Source: Trifolium pratense (lineage: Eukaryota; Streptophyta; Magnoliopsida; Fabales; Fabaceae). From it: DNA of 64,000 bases. The stretch covers positions 55,202,439 through 55,266,438 of the forward strand of contig NC_060062.1 of NCBI RefSeq assembly GCF_020283565.1, given 5' to 3'. The notes under the pieces are model-generated. The model was not told the origin of the DNA and did no database searches. It saw only the letters and a program-made list of their open reading frames with translations. Position numbers and translations under genes: made by a program. Shown piece after piece: positions 22,044 through 32,917 of this stretch. Each line of letters starts with the position of its first letter. Position 1 is the stretch's first letter.

Positions 22044-22608
22044 TTTAAAAAAAAGACTAAAATAATAGTAGATCCTTATTACTCCGTATATACTGTACCT
22101 CGTTTGAAGTTAATCTCATCCATGTTTTGTTTTACTACGCAATAGGCCTTGAGCAATGGTGCCATGCATTTAAAGCTCACCTCCATAATAGTGGAAAACG
22201 CAGGGTCGCGGGGTTAATATGTTGTTTTTAAAAGTTTCGTGGCTATAATTGAAAATTAATCTCCTATTAATTAATAATTAATAAGACACATTTTCAACCA
22301 ATCTGTTAGAGACACTTCGGATGGGTCAAGCAGCCCATTGTTTTGCAATGGGTAACGAAGTTGGCACCTTTATATATTAATAGATAAATAAAGGTTTAGT
22401 TACCCCACAATGATATTGTTGTAATCCATTAATTATTCCTATCATATATACATAAATATAAATTTTATGAGTATTTACATATTGTTTAGTTAATTGCAAA
22501 TTGATCGATAGTTTAAGTTTTCAACTTCCCTATTTTTTAAGGCAGAGATTCCATTCATATATTATGTCTATAAGTTTTACACAATATTCATATTATTAAA
22601 TTAGATGC
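22044..22608. other. AT-rich intergenic DNA, nothing recognised
   Basis: No ORF, RNA gene or repeat was recognised between the MITE and the dispersed repeat that begins near 22609. Confidence 0.5.
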
Positions 22609-23910
22609 TTTCATTTGTATTCAAATTAAGAACTTTACAATGTGTGAACTTTGTCATTTCGTTTATAGATTTTTTTTTTAGTTTTATCTTAAAATCTTAA
22701 AATTAAGTATATTTGTGGTACCTCTAATTCATTTTTAGTCTCTAATCATAAGAGATGACTTTAAGTCTTACCAATTAAGAATAATTACAAGTATAATTTA
22801 TTTAAGTCTTTTTTTAACTCTTACCAATTAAGGATAATTACAAGTATAATTTATTTTTCTAAAGAAAGATATACTGTAAAATAGTGTTTACATTTGATTT
22901 ATAATGTTAGTGAATTTTGATTCACTCTTTTGTAACATTTTTTTTTACTATTCATAATGTCAAGATTTCGTTATTTTAGCCGTTAATTGAATATGTTTAA
23001 TTTGCTTAAGATTTCACATAAATGACGAAGTGATATGCTTAATGAGGGGTAACCTGAAATTTGCTAACATTACAAACAATATATAAAATGACAGAATTTT
23101 AAAATTACATTAGGTAATTGAAAGAAAAAATATTAGAAGATGATAAACTGAAATTTACCAACATCGCAAAGGATCGATAAACACTATTTAACCCAAAAAT
23201 ATAAAATATATTATGTTGGTTATCATTATTTTCAAAAATACATATTATTCATCAATCAATAAATTTCTTTCACTTTTCCGTCGATCACATGTTCGTAAAT
23301 ATTATAGTGTAGATGTGCATATGACAAGTCACCAAGGGGCTTGGGCTCAAAACCCCAATCCAGCCCAAATCGATTATATGTGTATTGTGGCCCATCACCA
23401 CTGATATAGATTTTTTTTTTTTTGGTAAAACTGATATAGATTTAATTATTAGTAATTATTTATTTATTGGTATTTATTTTAATTGTGGTGGTTTAATTTA
23501 ATTAATTGATTATGTGCTAATTATTAATTTATGTACTATTATCCTCCTCATTGTATTGATACTATTATTAATGATGAAACGAATTGATTTACCTTTACCT
23601 CAACAAAAAAAAATTACGAACATAATGAAGAGACGTGTTAAAAAAATCCACTCTTTAATTAAGAAAAAACATTTTAGGTTGTCCGATAAAATTAAGACAC
23701 TTGTTAAAAAAATTCACGTCAGTAATTTTTGGTCAAAATAGTGAAGAGGGATCAAGAAATGCAAAAGGGGGCAAATGTGAAGACTAAAATTGCTCATTTG
23801 AAACTAGAGGACCAAAATCGCACAATTAGAAAACGTGGGGTCAAAACGGCAATTTATCCTAAGTTATGAGCTATATTTATGTAATTTTGTGTATATGATC
23901 GAATAACTAT
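22609..23910. repeat. 1.3-kb dispersed repeat, copy A (unoccupied)
   Basis: Matches 35008-35219 followed by 61700-62816 (copy B, split by the large CACTA) at high identity, and 32004-32221 (copy C, fragment). A 63-codon frame at 23213-23404 is kept in copy B (62129-62320), but the repeat looks non-coding. Copy A lacks a short block (AATACTGACTATCAC) that copies B and C share. The join sequence GAATAATTACAAGTATAA near 22784 is the empty site for the insertion in copy B. The nature of the repeat is unknown to me. Confidence 0.8.
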
Positions 23911-25145
23911 TTATTGTTGGAACATTTCGCAACAGAATTTTGTACATCATTTGGAACATTTCGACTGCAAAAAAATTCCGATTTTTTAAAAATTGTATAT
24001 ATTTATTGTTGTTGTCATAAAAGTTGGTGATAAAACTTTTTTTTTTTTTAGGCTTACTAGTTACTTCCTTCGTTCTTTTTCAAATGTCGTTTTAAATTAC
24101 GGCACATATGTCAATACACAATTTCTTCACTACTATCTTTTATTATATATTATAAACAATTATTAAAATTTTATATTTTGAAAATACGCATCGAGACAAT
24201 TAAACAATATTTTATATACTAACATTTATTTTTATATATCAATAATAAAATTTAGTCAAAGTAATTTGGTTGATAATATTTTTGTTATGAATAAGTAAAA
24301 TAATGTATTTGTGATTTGGGTCAAAATAGTAAGGAAAAAAAAAAGGAGTCTTTTAGTGTGGTTGGTTTATGATTGGTTGTTGTCTTGTGAGACCATGTTG
24401 TCTTGTTTTTTATTTTATCTATTATCAATGATAAATATTTATTTTATTATTTTTTGTTTAAAATTATCAAAGACTAATATTTTTTTGTTATTTTATTTTT
24501 TATATATTAATGTCAAACATTTATAATATTCATGAGTATTATTAAAAATGTGTATGTTTGTAATTATCAATGATAAATATGTCTCCCGTGTTATTTTAAT
24601 ATTAATATATCAATGAGATGCATAGTCTATTATTGTTGTTTTTTGTTTATATTAATTCACATTGTACTATTTTTTTTTAACGAAAGTATTAATTTCAACA
24701 AACAAAAAAAAATTGAGGTAGACAACTTAAACTTTGGTTCCGCAAAACATACGTCTTACAACAATTAGTCTCTGCTTTTAAACAACTCATGTGTACTCTT
24801 CATATTTTTGAATGAGTTTTTTTTATTCATATTCATATTATTATAAGAATCTCTCACACAAAAATTTAGAATATTTTTTAACAAAAGATAAACTAAATAT
24901 GAATTTTTAATATAAAAATTAATATTAATTCATGCCTCTTTAAAAATATTAACTAAAAAACAACCGTGGAAAAATGTATTAAAAATGACCACCAAAAAAA
25001 ATTCAAAATTTCCAATGAAATTTTGAAACATTTATAGGGACGATGAGCTTATTTAAATATAATAATTGTCAAATTAGTTAAATTTATAATAGTTTGAATA
25101 GTAAAGAAGACATGTGGCCAATTGCGGTGCCATCAAGGCAATATT
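23911..25145. other. AT-rich intergenic DNA, nothing recognised
   Basis: Long runs of A and T, short spurious frames and no conserved motif. I see no gene. Confidence 0.5.
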
Positions 25146-25153
25146 GGTATTTC

Positions 25154-25951
25154 TAGACCTGTCAGTCAAAACGGGCGGTCGGCAAATTTCGGGCCGGCCC
25201 GGTCGGGCTTCGTCGGATTGGTCTAAAAAGTTCGGATAAAAAACGGGCTACCAAAATTAGTGCATGAGTCTGACCCGGTACGAGTTGTCGGATTTTCGGG
25301 CAGGCTCGATTTTTTTTTTTACTTCTAATGCTCAAACTCAACCATATAAATAGGATTAATAATTCTCGCCCGCCGTAATTTTTTCTCATCCTCTATCTAC
25401 GAGTTTCTCGCGTGCCTTATTTTTACTCATCCATTACCTACGAGTTTCTCGCGCCCTATTTTTACGCATCCGCTACTTACGAGTTTCTCGCGCGTCATAT
25501 TTTTACTCATCCACTACCTACGACTTTCTTGCGCGCCCTATTTTTACTCATCCGCTACGTACGAGTTTCTCGCGCACCCTATTTTTATTCATCCGCTACG
25601 TACGAGTTTCTCGCGCGTCCTATTTTTACTCATCCGCTACCTACGAGTTTCTTGTGTGCCCTATTTTTACTCATCTGCTACTTGAGTAGCGGACGGTGTT
25701 TTATAGATATATTACAAACAAATTTCAAATCATCCAAAACAAATTGTTTATATTTATTTTAAATTCTAATTTTTTCGACCTTGCGGGCCGCCCGCGGCCC
25801 ATTCAGGCTAGCCCATATTTTAATTGGGCTTTGTCAGGTCGGGCTTAAAAGCCCGGAAATAATTCGGGCTAGAATTTTCAAGGTCTGAGCCCGAGAAAAA
25901 ATTGGGCTTGGCGGACCGGTCCATTCGGGCTAACCCATTTTGACAGCTCTG
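25154..25951. mobile_element. hAT-like non-autonomous element with 8-bp TSD
   Basis: Exact 8-bp duplications GGTATTTC flank the element at 25146-25153 and 25952-25959. Terminal repeats are TAGACCTGTCA at the left and TGACAGCTCTG at the right (CAGAGCTGTCA on the other strand), followed by AAACGGGC / GCCCGAAT-type GC-rich subterminal sequence. The 798-bp element has no transposase; its centre is a minisatellite. Confidence 0.82.
25386..25690. repeat. Minisatellite, about 7-8 copies of a 41-43 bp unit
   Basis: The unit runs TACGAGTTTCTCGCGC, then CCTATTTTTACTCATCCGC, then TACC. Copies differ by a few bases and by one or two bases in length. CGAGTTTCTCG within the unit is self-complementary. It lies inside the hAT-like element. 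Confidence 0.85.
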
Positions 25952-26112
25952 GGTATTTCATTAGTCTTTAAATTTCTTTTATATGATTGTAATTTATCGT
26001 ATATATATATAGTATATAAATATAAATAAAATTAAAGCATTTTGACAATCAATTCATTATTTATTACAAAATATGAAATTGTGAACGAAGAGCCAATTCA
26101 GCTAATAGAGGC

Positions 26113-26814
26113 TTAGAAAGTGACTAGGGGGAATAACAAACTCTCGTTACTTGTCGGTGAAGAAAGTAGGAATTCTAAAGTTGGTGATTCGGGGAAATCA
26201 TTCACAAATTGGTTGCCACCATTCATAGTAAAATTTTGGTTTGTTGCATTCAGATGCATCAAAGGATTAGGAACCAATGAAGAAGTAGATTGAGTATGCT
26301 GAACATTTGTAACAACTTGTGTTTGAAAAGGAAAATGGTCTGGTTGATATTGAACGTTAGCATTGTTCATTATTTGTTTTTGAGGAGAGTTTAGAAAATT
26401 TCGCACAAAAGCAGAAATTGGAGATTCAACAATATTGGTCCATGAATGGTCAACAAGAGGAGGACCATTTGAAGACAATACATTGTAAGGAGCTGGCGGA
26501 GAAGTTATAATTTGCACCGAAACCGGAACCTGAATTGGAATTTGTGGCCTTGTAATGGATAATGGTGGAGGCCGAATCTTCTGCAACCTTGTGATCTCAT
26601 TCTCAGCCAGAGATTTAGATCCATTAGATTGTTTTCCAGTATGGTCCTGAACAAAACTCTTGAAATCATCTTTGTGAATGTTGTGAACTTTGTCCTGGGG
26701 ATAACGATTTCTACCACTAGTTATAACATTATTGCGAAAATCAATTATTTGTTGTAAACGACTCTTTTTTATGTTTTTCCCTGATTTGTTTATACCAAAA
26801 TTCAGATTCGTCAT
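26113..26814 (-). CDS. VQ-motif protein, HAIKU1-like
   Basis: The 233-residue protein has the VQ motif FKSFVQDHTG (pattern FxxxVQxhTG) near residue 55-64. In plants this short motif binds group I and IIc WRKY transcription factors in the nucleus. The surroundings match HAIKU1-type VQ proteins: N-terminal FGINKSGKNIKKS, HNIHKDDF before the motif, RLQKIRPPPLSITRPQIP after it, ESPISAFVRNFL in the middle and a Ser/Pro-rich tail (LEFLLSSPTSNESL). HAIKU1 acts in endosperm growth and seed size; that role here is inference. I start at the ATG at 26814 because the family begins there; an ATG at 26898 in the same frame would add 28 residues of unrelated hydrophobic sequence. Single exon, like most VQ genes. 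Confidence 0.8.
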   Translation of the reverse strand: MTNLNFGINKSGKNIKKSRLQQIIDFRNNVITSGRNRYPQDKVHNIHKDDFKSFVQDHTGKQSNGSKSLAENEITRLQKIRPPPLSITRPQIPIQVPVSVQIITSPPAPYNVLSSNGPPLVDHSWTNIVESPISAFVRNFLNSPQKQIMNNANVQYQPDHFPFQTQVVTNVQHTQSTSSLVPNPLMHLNATNQNFTMNGGNQFVNDFPESPTLEFLLSSPTSNESLLFPLVTF

Positions 26815-27003
26815 TTTGCAAACCGATAAAGTTATATTGTCAAAATGTCCCACTTTAATAATTAATAGTAATAACAGCCAAAAACAAAAACAACCCAAAT
26901 AAAACCACTACCTATTAAAAAAAACTAAACCGAGAATTTTTAAAAAATTTATTATCACCTACACCCGACCCACTTGCTTTAGAGCATAGGAAAAAGGAAC
27001 CCG

Positions 27004-27011
27004 TATTTATA
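27004..27011 (-). promoter_or_regulatory. Possible TATA box of the VQ gene
   Basis: TATAAATA on the minus strand lies about 190 nt before the chosen ATG, giving a 5' UTR of roughly 160 nt. Confidence 0.4.
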
Positions 27012-28582
27012 AAAAGATTAAAACTTTGACTCAAGAGTCTATGACACTGAGAAAACTGAGAAGAGTAAAGAAAATGAAAATTTTATATATGACACATTAT
27101 AAAATATATCGGCTCAGTGAGCAGGGTGTAGAACGGTATTTTAGGTGTTCAAGTGAAAAAAATCGGAAAATTCATTGTAAATACAAATTGGTTGACAAAC
27201 AATTTTTTTTATAATACTCTTGAAATATGGTTCTTTAGGTTTAAAATATTGTGTTATATATATAGTGAAAAAGTTTAATGTGGTTGGTTAAAAGTTCATG
27301 ATTACTCTTTTTCTCATGAGAACATCATTACTACATTATAATATTTACAAATTTAATCACAAAATAATATTATAATAATAAATATATCACATAGTTTTTA
27401 TATTTTAGTGTTTTCTTTGTTTTCCAATTTTATTTTCTAAACAATTTTTTTTTACTAAATCTGTGAAAATTCCATTTATTAAGTTCTTGTAAGTGTATAT
27501 TTGACCAAAAGAGAAAAGAGAACAGGTTGGATTTAGTTTAATAAGTAAAAGTATAAAATCTTTCAAAATAAAAAAAGTAAAAGTATAATATAAATGAAAA
27601 GTCTTTAATTATTTTTTTTTTGACTAATTATTTAATACATTCAATAAAATGTTGGTAAATGTTTTAAAATATTCTTAATGTATCGTTCATGAATTGAGAA
27701 ATACAAAATTAAAATATAATATGTAATATTTATTTTTGCCATAAAATACGGCCAGAGGCCCAACTATGGAGTGTTTAATATAGTGATATTTTATACGTTA
27801 AAAAAATATAGTGATATTGTTTTTTGTAATGATTATTTCCCAAATCCTAATAATATTATTTTATTCCTTACAATATTTTTTTATTCCTTATAATATATTT
27901 TTTCCAAATCGTAGTAATATTATTTTATTCCTTATAATGTTTAATATAATCATATTTATACCAAAATAAACTAGGAAAATATTTTTACTACTGTATTAGA
28001 GAAAATGCAAGAAAAATAAAAGTAAGGATGAATTGATAGTGGAGGTGATAGGGTTGGTCTTTCGGGTTTCTAAAAACTGATATTTTATCAAAACATGCCG
28101 CCTATTTTCACCTCTCCTAATAGAGCAAACAAAAAAATTTCAAATCTTGATGACCTCTTGAATCATAAAAATTATCCATAGACGCTAAATTTGAAAATTT
28201 CATGGTTAATCAAGAAAAATTTAATAAGGAGATGTCTATGACGATATATAGATGAAATTTTGAAAAAATTAAAGAGCTTCGATTGGTCTCTTGATGCGCT
28301 TTGCACACAACTTGGCTATGGTTTTGAGAAAATAGGATCCATAAATATGGTTTCAATCTTGGAAATAATAGCCAAAACTAATCCTAAGTCAACTTGTGAG
28401 AAAAATGCAAATATAGAGCAAGAAAAAGAAAATGACAAATCTGAAAATATTTCAAACTTACTTGAAGGATTTTCCCATTTAGAATTGTTCATAAAAAAAA
28501 AAATTAAAATAATAAAGATTAACTTGCTACCAGTAACTATTTTTTCTCCCCTAGTAGCAATATTATTATCCTCTTTGTGATA
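27012..28582. other. AT-rich intergenic DNA, no supported gene
   Basis: Contains only short frames without recognisable domains, including a 106-codon frame at 28260-28580 whose 3' half is duplicated at 30841. I see no evidence that any is a gene. Confidence 0.45.
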
Positions 28583-28590
28583 GTTGTAAC

Positions 28591-29436
28591 CAGTGTTTTA
28601 AAAATCGGACTGGACATTGAATCGATGAGGGTACTGGATCACTGGTTCATTGGTCGAACCACCGAGTCACTGGCTGAATCGCATGACAAACCGGATTAAA
28701 TCGGTGAATGAACCAGTCTCTATATAGTTAAAAAAAATCATAAAAAATATGAAAATTTCATAAACTCATAATGTCACAAGTTGTTAAATTCAAATCATAA
28801 ACATTGTCTTCACACACATTAAAATAGTACAAAATACAAATTGAAATAAGTTTTAAACATCAAACACGAATAAGTTAGAGTCATTAGTCATTTTTCAAAA
28901 ATTATAGCATATGTATTTTAATTGTAAATATAATAAATTAGAGTCATTAATTATTATTTTTCCCGCAAAAACATTAGTTATTATAAGTAAAAATGAGAGT
29001 TATATCAACATTAAAAAAAATCAAATTGTTTTTGAAACAAATAAAAAATTGTGAGGAAGCTTATAATATAATACAAGAATATATGCAATATAAAAAATAA
29101 GCAATGTAATTATTTTTAAAAATGAACAATTTAGCACAGTGGCAATGATTCTCATATTTAATGGAAAGGTCAGTAGTTCGAATCTTACTTTTGACAATTT
29201 CTTATATTTTTTAGACATTTATAATCCATGCATGCTACTAAAAAAATGACTGTTTCAATAAAAAAAATTGTTTAAAAAAAAAAAACCAAGCTTGCAATTA
29301 AACCGGTCGGTTTGAAAAAACCGCCGGTTTTGACTGGTTCAGGCCGGTTCAACAGCATGTCCGATCCAACTATCAGACCAGACCGGTTGACCTTCGGTTC
29401 CCGGTCCGACCGGCCGATCCGATTTTTAAAACACTG
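28591..29436. mobile_element. hAT-like non-autonomous element, CAGTGTTTTAAAAATCGG ends
   Basis: The left end CAGTGTTTTAAAAATCGG is mirrored by CCGATTTTTAAAACACTG after a short GC-rich stretch at the right. Flanks GTTGTAAC (28583-28590) and GTTGTAGC (29437-29444) form an 8-bp duplication with one mismatch. The subterminal parts carry repeated CCGGTT motifs. No transposase. A stretch at 29125-29190 has tRNA-like A and B boxes and might be an older SINE inside it. Confidence 0.72.
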
Positions 29437-29444
29437 GTTGTAGC

Positions 29445-30840
29445 ACTCTATTTCCTAGAACATTTATATAGCAATAATCATATAAAATCAGAGTAAGTTA
29501 ATATTTCACCTAGGGTGTCACACTATTCATCTATAACATATATGACAATTATTCACCGTAAAAACAAAAAAATATATGACAATTATTCATTTGCAGCGAA
29601 GATTAATTAAGACAACAATCAACGGTCATATATATCCTGTGAAGCACTAGTATGGCAGTTTTTCAAAAGTACCGGTACCGGGTACTGTAGCGGTACGGGT
29701 ACTCATATTGTACGGGTGCTGTGCGTACCTAACGCGTACATTTTTGTACTGTAGCGGTACTTTGGTAGGCGATTGGACGCGGTTTTTTTAAATTTTTTTA
29801 GGCGTTTTTTATTTCTTGACCCGGTATCCATTTTTTTTATTCGCTATAAAAGCTAACAATCACAAGGTACAACCCTAATTTAGCTACTCCTCACCTACCC
29901 CTGTCCTATCTGCTGCTCTTCTCTGTCTTGTTTGCTGGTGTGGAGGAAGAAAAAATACAAAAGTCTTCATTTTGTGTTGTAAGCTACTAGTTTATTGAAA
30001 AAGAAAGATACGTACTACTAATTCTTTATTGTGTATTCATACTAATGTACTAGCTAATACTTTATTGTTTATACTTTATTCTATTGAGTACTTTAGTCTT
30101 TTAAAATTCACGTTTTACTGTTCGTTTTTTTTTATGATGTTCGTTTTTTTTTATGATGAGGAAGACACTGCTAGAGTGTATTTTTTTCATTCTTGCATAG
30201 ATCTTAAGTTTTATTTCAAACTAGTAACTTTTTTAATTTTGATGTTTTGTGTTATTTTGTTTTGTTGTCGTTTGAACAATATATTTTAGTTTTTTTTATG
30301 ATAACGTACCTGTATTTGTGCAACACAGTATATATCATTAATGATAAACAAAATCCATGGAAACCAAAGTTCCATTACAAAGTCATCAACCAGTTATTAA
30401 ATAAAAACAACAATAATTTTAGTCCACCCGGTGTTACAAATAACAGAGCGACTGTTCGAGTTATTACAACCAAAACATAAAGCATAAAAATAAAAGGAGA
30501 ACGACTCCAATGTCAACTCCTAAGACTCACAAGCTACTGATCCTCAACCTGCGAATCTGAACTCCCAAGAGTCCAAACACATAACAGGGTGAAATTATAT
30601 TCACAAGTAAAAGCAACAACAAAATAGCAAGAATAACATATCAAATAAACATATTATTCAGCATACAACAATACACATTCATGATACATACGAGATACGT
30701 TCAACAGATATTTCCACATATCTCATTTACAAGACACAACAACTCATCATTCATCAATTACACAATTTATAATTAACTCGAATAATGCATGAATGACAGC
30801 CAGATAGTCACTTATCAACATGAATGCATGAGTGCATAAG
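29445..30840. other. Intergenic DNA with unassigned repeat-like segments
   Basis: 29660-29830 is rich in GGTACCGGGTAC / GCGGTACGGGTAC motifs and looks like the end of an unidentified transposon. 30470-30840 resembles degraded retrotransposon LTR sequence. I cannot name either and see no gene. Confidence 0.4.
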
Positions 30841-31150
30841 AAAATGACAAATCTGAAAATATTTCAAACTTACTTGAAAGGATTTTCCCATTTAGAATTG
30901 TTCATAAAAAAAAAATTAAAATAATAAAGATTAACTTGCTACCGGTAACTATTTTTTCTCCCCTGGTAGCAATATTATTATCCTCTTTGTGATAGTTGTA
31001 ACCGGTGTTTTAAAAACTGGACCGGATATCAAACCGGCGAGGGTACTGGGTTATTGGTTCACTGGTCAAACCACCGAGTCACTGGTCGAACCGCATGATA
31101 AACCGGATTAAATCGGATTAAACCGGTAAAATGAACCGGTCTCTATATAG
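30841..31150. repeat. Partial duplicate of 28423-28740, first half
   Basis: GAAAATGACAAATCTGAAAA onward matches 28423 onward, across the left end of the hAT-like element (there CAGTGTTTTAAAA, here CGGTGTTTTAAAA). The match is interrupted at 31150 by a LINE and resumes at 31911. Because the flank of the hAT-like element is copied too, this is a segmental copy and not a second insertion. Confidence 0.82.
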
Positions 31151-31910
31151 TTTTTTTTTTTTTGTTGACAAAAGGGTGCTTATAGCATTTCTTTAATTAA
31201 AATGTGTTCAATACAACTCGGAGCATGAACCAAGATATGGAAACTAGCTGATAATGTGGCCACCTTAGCTAGACAATGGGCAACCTCATTTGAGTGTCTC
31301 CGCACAAACTCTACACTAGAGTTTCTATAATAATTATTAAAAACAAGATTACAATGATCCATAATAACACCAAATTCAGAGTAATCTTTAACTGAAGAAT
31401 GGAAGCTATCAACCACTCTCTTTGAATCCAATTCAAAATCAACAGGACCTAGCTGGAGCTCATGTACCCAATTTAGCGCTTACAGAAGACCGAGTGCTTC
31501 ACCAATGTGTACCTCGCATTTTGGTGTGAACCATTCCGTTTTAGCTAAAATGAAAGCACCATGTTCGTCTCTGATACAAATCCCAATGCCAACTCTGTCA
31601 GAGCTCGGCGGGAAGGAAGCATCTATGTTGCATTTCACTCGGCCGGTCGTTGTTCTACGCCAAGATCTTACCACGGAGTCCTGAAAAGTCGGGCCTGGCT
31701 TGGAAGCGACAATACGGACTGCTTTCCAATCCTGCAACATATTAACAGCACGGGAAAAAACAAAATGTTGAGCATCAATTACATTATTCCAAATCTGATT
31801 ATTACGTTGCTTCCAAATACTCCACAAAACACAAGCAAATACTGCTGAATCATCTTTCGACAACTGCTGCAGAATTTGAAAGATAATGGCCGGAGTGTCG
31901 TTATTATTAG
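31151..31910 (-). mobile_element. 5'-truncated LINE (L1-like), 3' end with RNase H domain
   Basis: A run of T at 31151-31163 is the poly(A) tail of a minus-strand element. The coding part covers the zinc-binding end of RT (VLWSIWKQRNNQIWNN) and an RNase H domain (KCNIDASFP, GIGICIRDEHGAF, GEALGLL, FELDSKRVVD, RHSNEVAHCLAK). RNase H after RT is known in many plant L1-type elements. It inserted into the duplicated segment 30841-32003. I see no clear target duplication. Confidence 0.82.
31180..31863 (-). pseudogene. LINE RNase H domain with one nonsense codon
   Basis: Two minus-strand frames in the same phase (31480-31863 and 31180-31431 extended upstream) are separated by a TAA directly after GEALGLL. 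The related LINE at the right end of the window has Ser at that place, so a single C-to-A change explains the break. The DNA-side catalytic residues of RNase H (Asp in NIDAS, Glu in GEAL, Asp in ELDS) are kept. Confidence 0.8.
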
Positions 31911-32003
31911 CTAAAAAAAATCATAAAAAATATGAAAATTTCATAAACTCATAATGTCACAAGTTGTTAAATTCAAATCATAAACATTGTCTTCACACAC
32001 ATT
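31911..32003. repeat. Duplicate of 28730-28830, second half
   Basis: AAAAAAATCATAAAAAATAT through TTCACACACATTAAAA matches the hAT-like element interior. It joins repeat copy C at a short shared sequence ATTAAAAT. Confidence 0.8.
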
Positions 32004-32221
32004 AAAATTAAGTATATTTGTGGTACCTCTAATTCTAAATAAACCCATGTTCATTTTTAGTCTCTAATACTGACTATCACATAAGAGATGACTTTAAGTC
32101 TTACCAATTAAGAATAATTACAAGTATAATTTATTTAAGTCTTTTTTTAACTCTTACCAATTAAGGATAATTACAAGTATAATTTATTTTTCTAAAAAAA
32201 GATATACGGTAAAATAGTGTT
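32004..32221. repeat. 1.3-kb dispersed repeat, copy C (fragment, unoccupied site)
   Basis: AAGTATATTTGTGGTACCTC through GATATACGGTAAAATAGTG matches copies A and B. It holds the same empty CACTA target (AATAATTACAAGTATAAT) near 32108-32125 and shares a small block with copy B that copy A lacks. Confidence 0.82.
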
Positions 32222-32222
32222 T

Positions 32223-32450
32223 ATGAATCTCTTTAATACAAATTTTTGGTATAAAATTAGTCATCATCGGATATACCGGAATGACTTGCATCACACTCTT
32301 CGCCAAAGTCAGTCTACCGGCAAACGAGAGTTGATTTGCTTTCCAATGCATAAGCTTAGCGTTTACATGTTCAATAACATAATTGAAATCACCTCTTTTT
32401 GGAGCTCTCCCCAACAAAGGAGCACCAAGATATTTACCAAGAGAATTGGT
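32223..32450 (-). pseudogene. LINE reverse transcriptase fragment (C-terminal part)
   Basis: The minus-strand frame has APLLGRAPKRGDFNYVIEHV, then KANQLSFAGRLTLAKSV and VYPMMTNFIPK, which I recognise as the connection region after the RT domain in plant L1-type LINEs. It is cut on both sides, next to repeat copy C. DNA from 32451 to 32917 has no recognised gene. Confidence 0.75.
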
Positions 32451-32917
32451 CTCTCTATATCCTGAATGCTCTGTAATGTTCCTATTTCAATAATATTAAT
32501 ACAAACTACATTCATCTGAACTCCATTCATTACATTGTTACTGTCATTATAGCTCATCAGAAACCTTAAACAAATATATGACTTATGATGGAAGAATATA
32601 AATACCAACACAACAGACATTCAATTGCACCAAAATAGAGAAACCGGGTGGGAAAAGAAAATGAATAAGCAAATAAGTAAACACATATCCTTACTTACTA
32701 TTTGGAAACAAAAAATTAACATGAAATTAAAATCACTCCTTGTACTGTTGCCAAGTTTCTCTGCATTAAAGTTTCACAACTCTAATAGAAATTTTGAACC
32801 ATAAGAAAAGAATATAGAAACTGAATACTATAGACACTTGACAAAACACTTTGCATACAAGCTGGAAATCCTAATAACCATCGTCATATGATTCCTAGGG
32901 AAAAACATGAAAGACAA

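Noticed and set aside
23213..23404. 63-codon frame kept in two copies of the dispersed repeat
   Set aside because: Conservation matches that of the whole repeat; no domain, codon bias or start context to support a gene.
25412..25762. 116-codon frame with repeated YEFLARPIFTH-like units
   Set aside because: Direct translation of the 42-bp minisatellite.
28260..28580. 106-codon frame beside the hAT-like element
   Set aside because: No recognisable domain and poor composition (poly-Lys/Ile); its partial copy at 30841 is frameshifted. Could be the end of a decayed gene but cannot be supported.
29125..29190. tRNA-like A box (TTAGCACAGTGGCA) and B box (AGTTCGAATCTT)
   Set aside because: Weak match, no cloverleaf and no target duplication; perhaps an old SINE within the hAT-like element.
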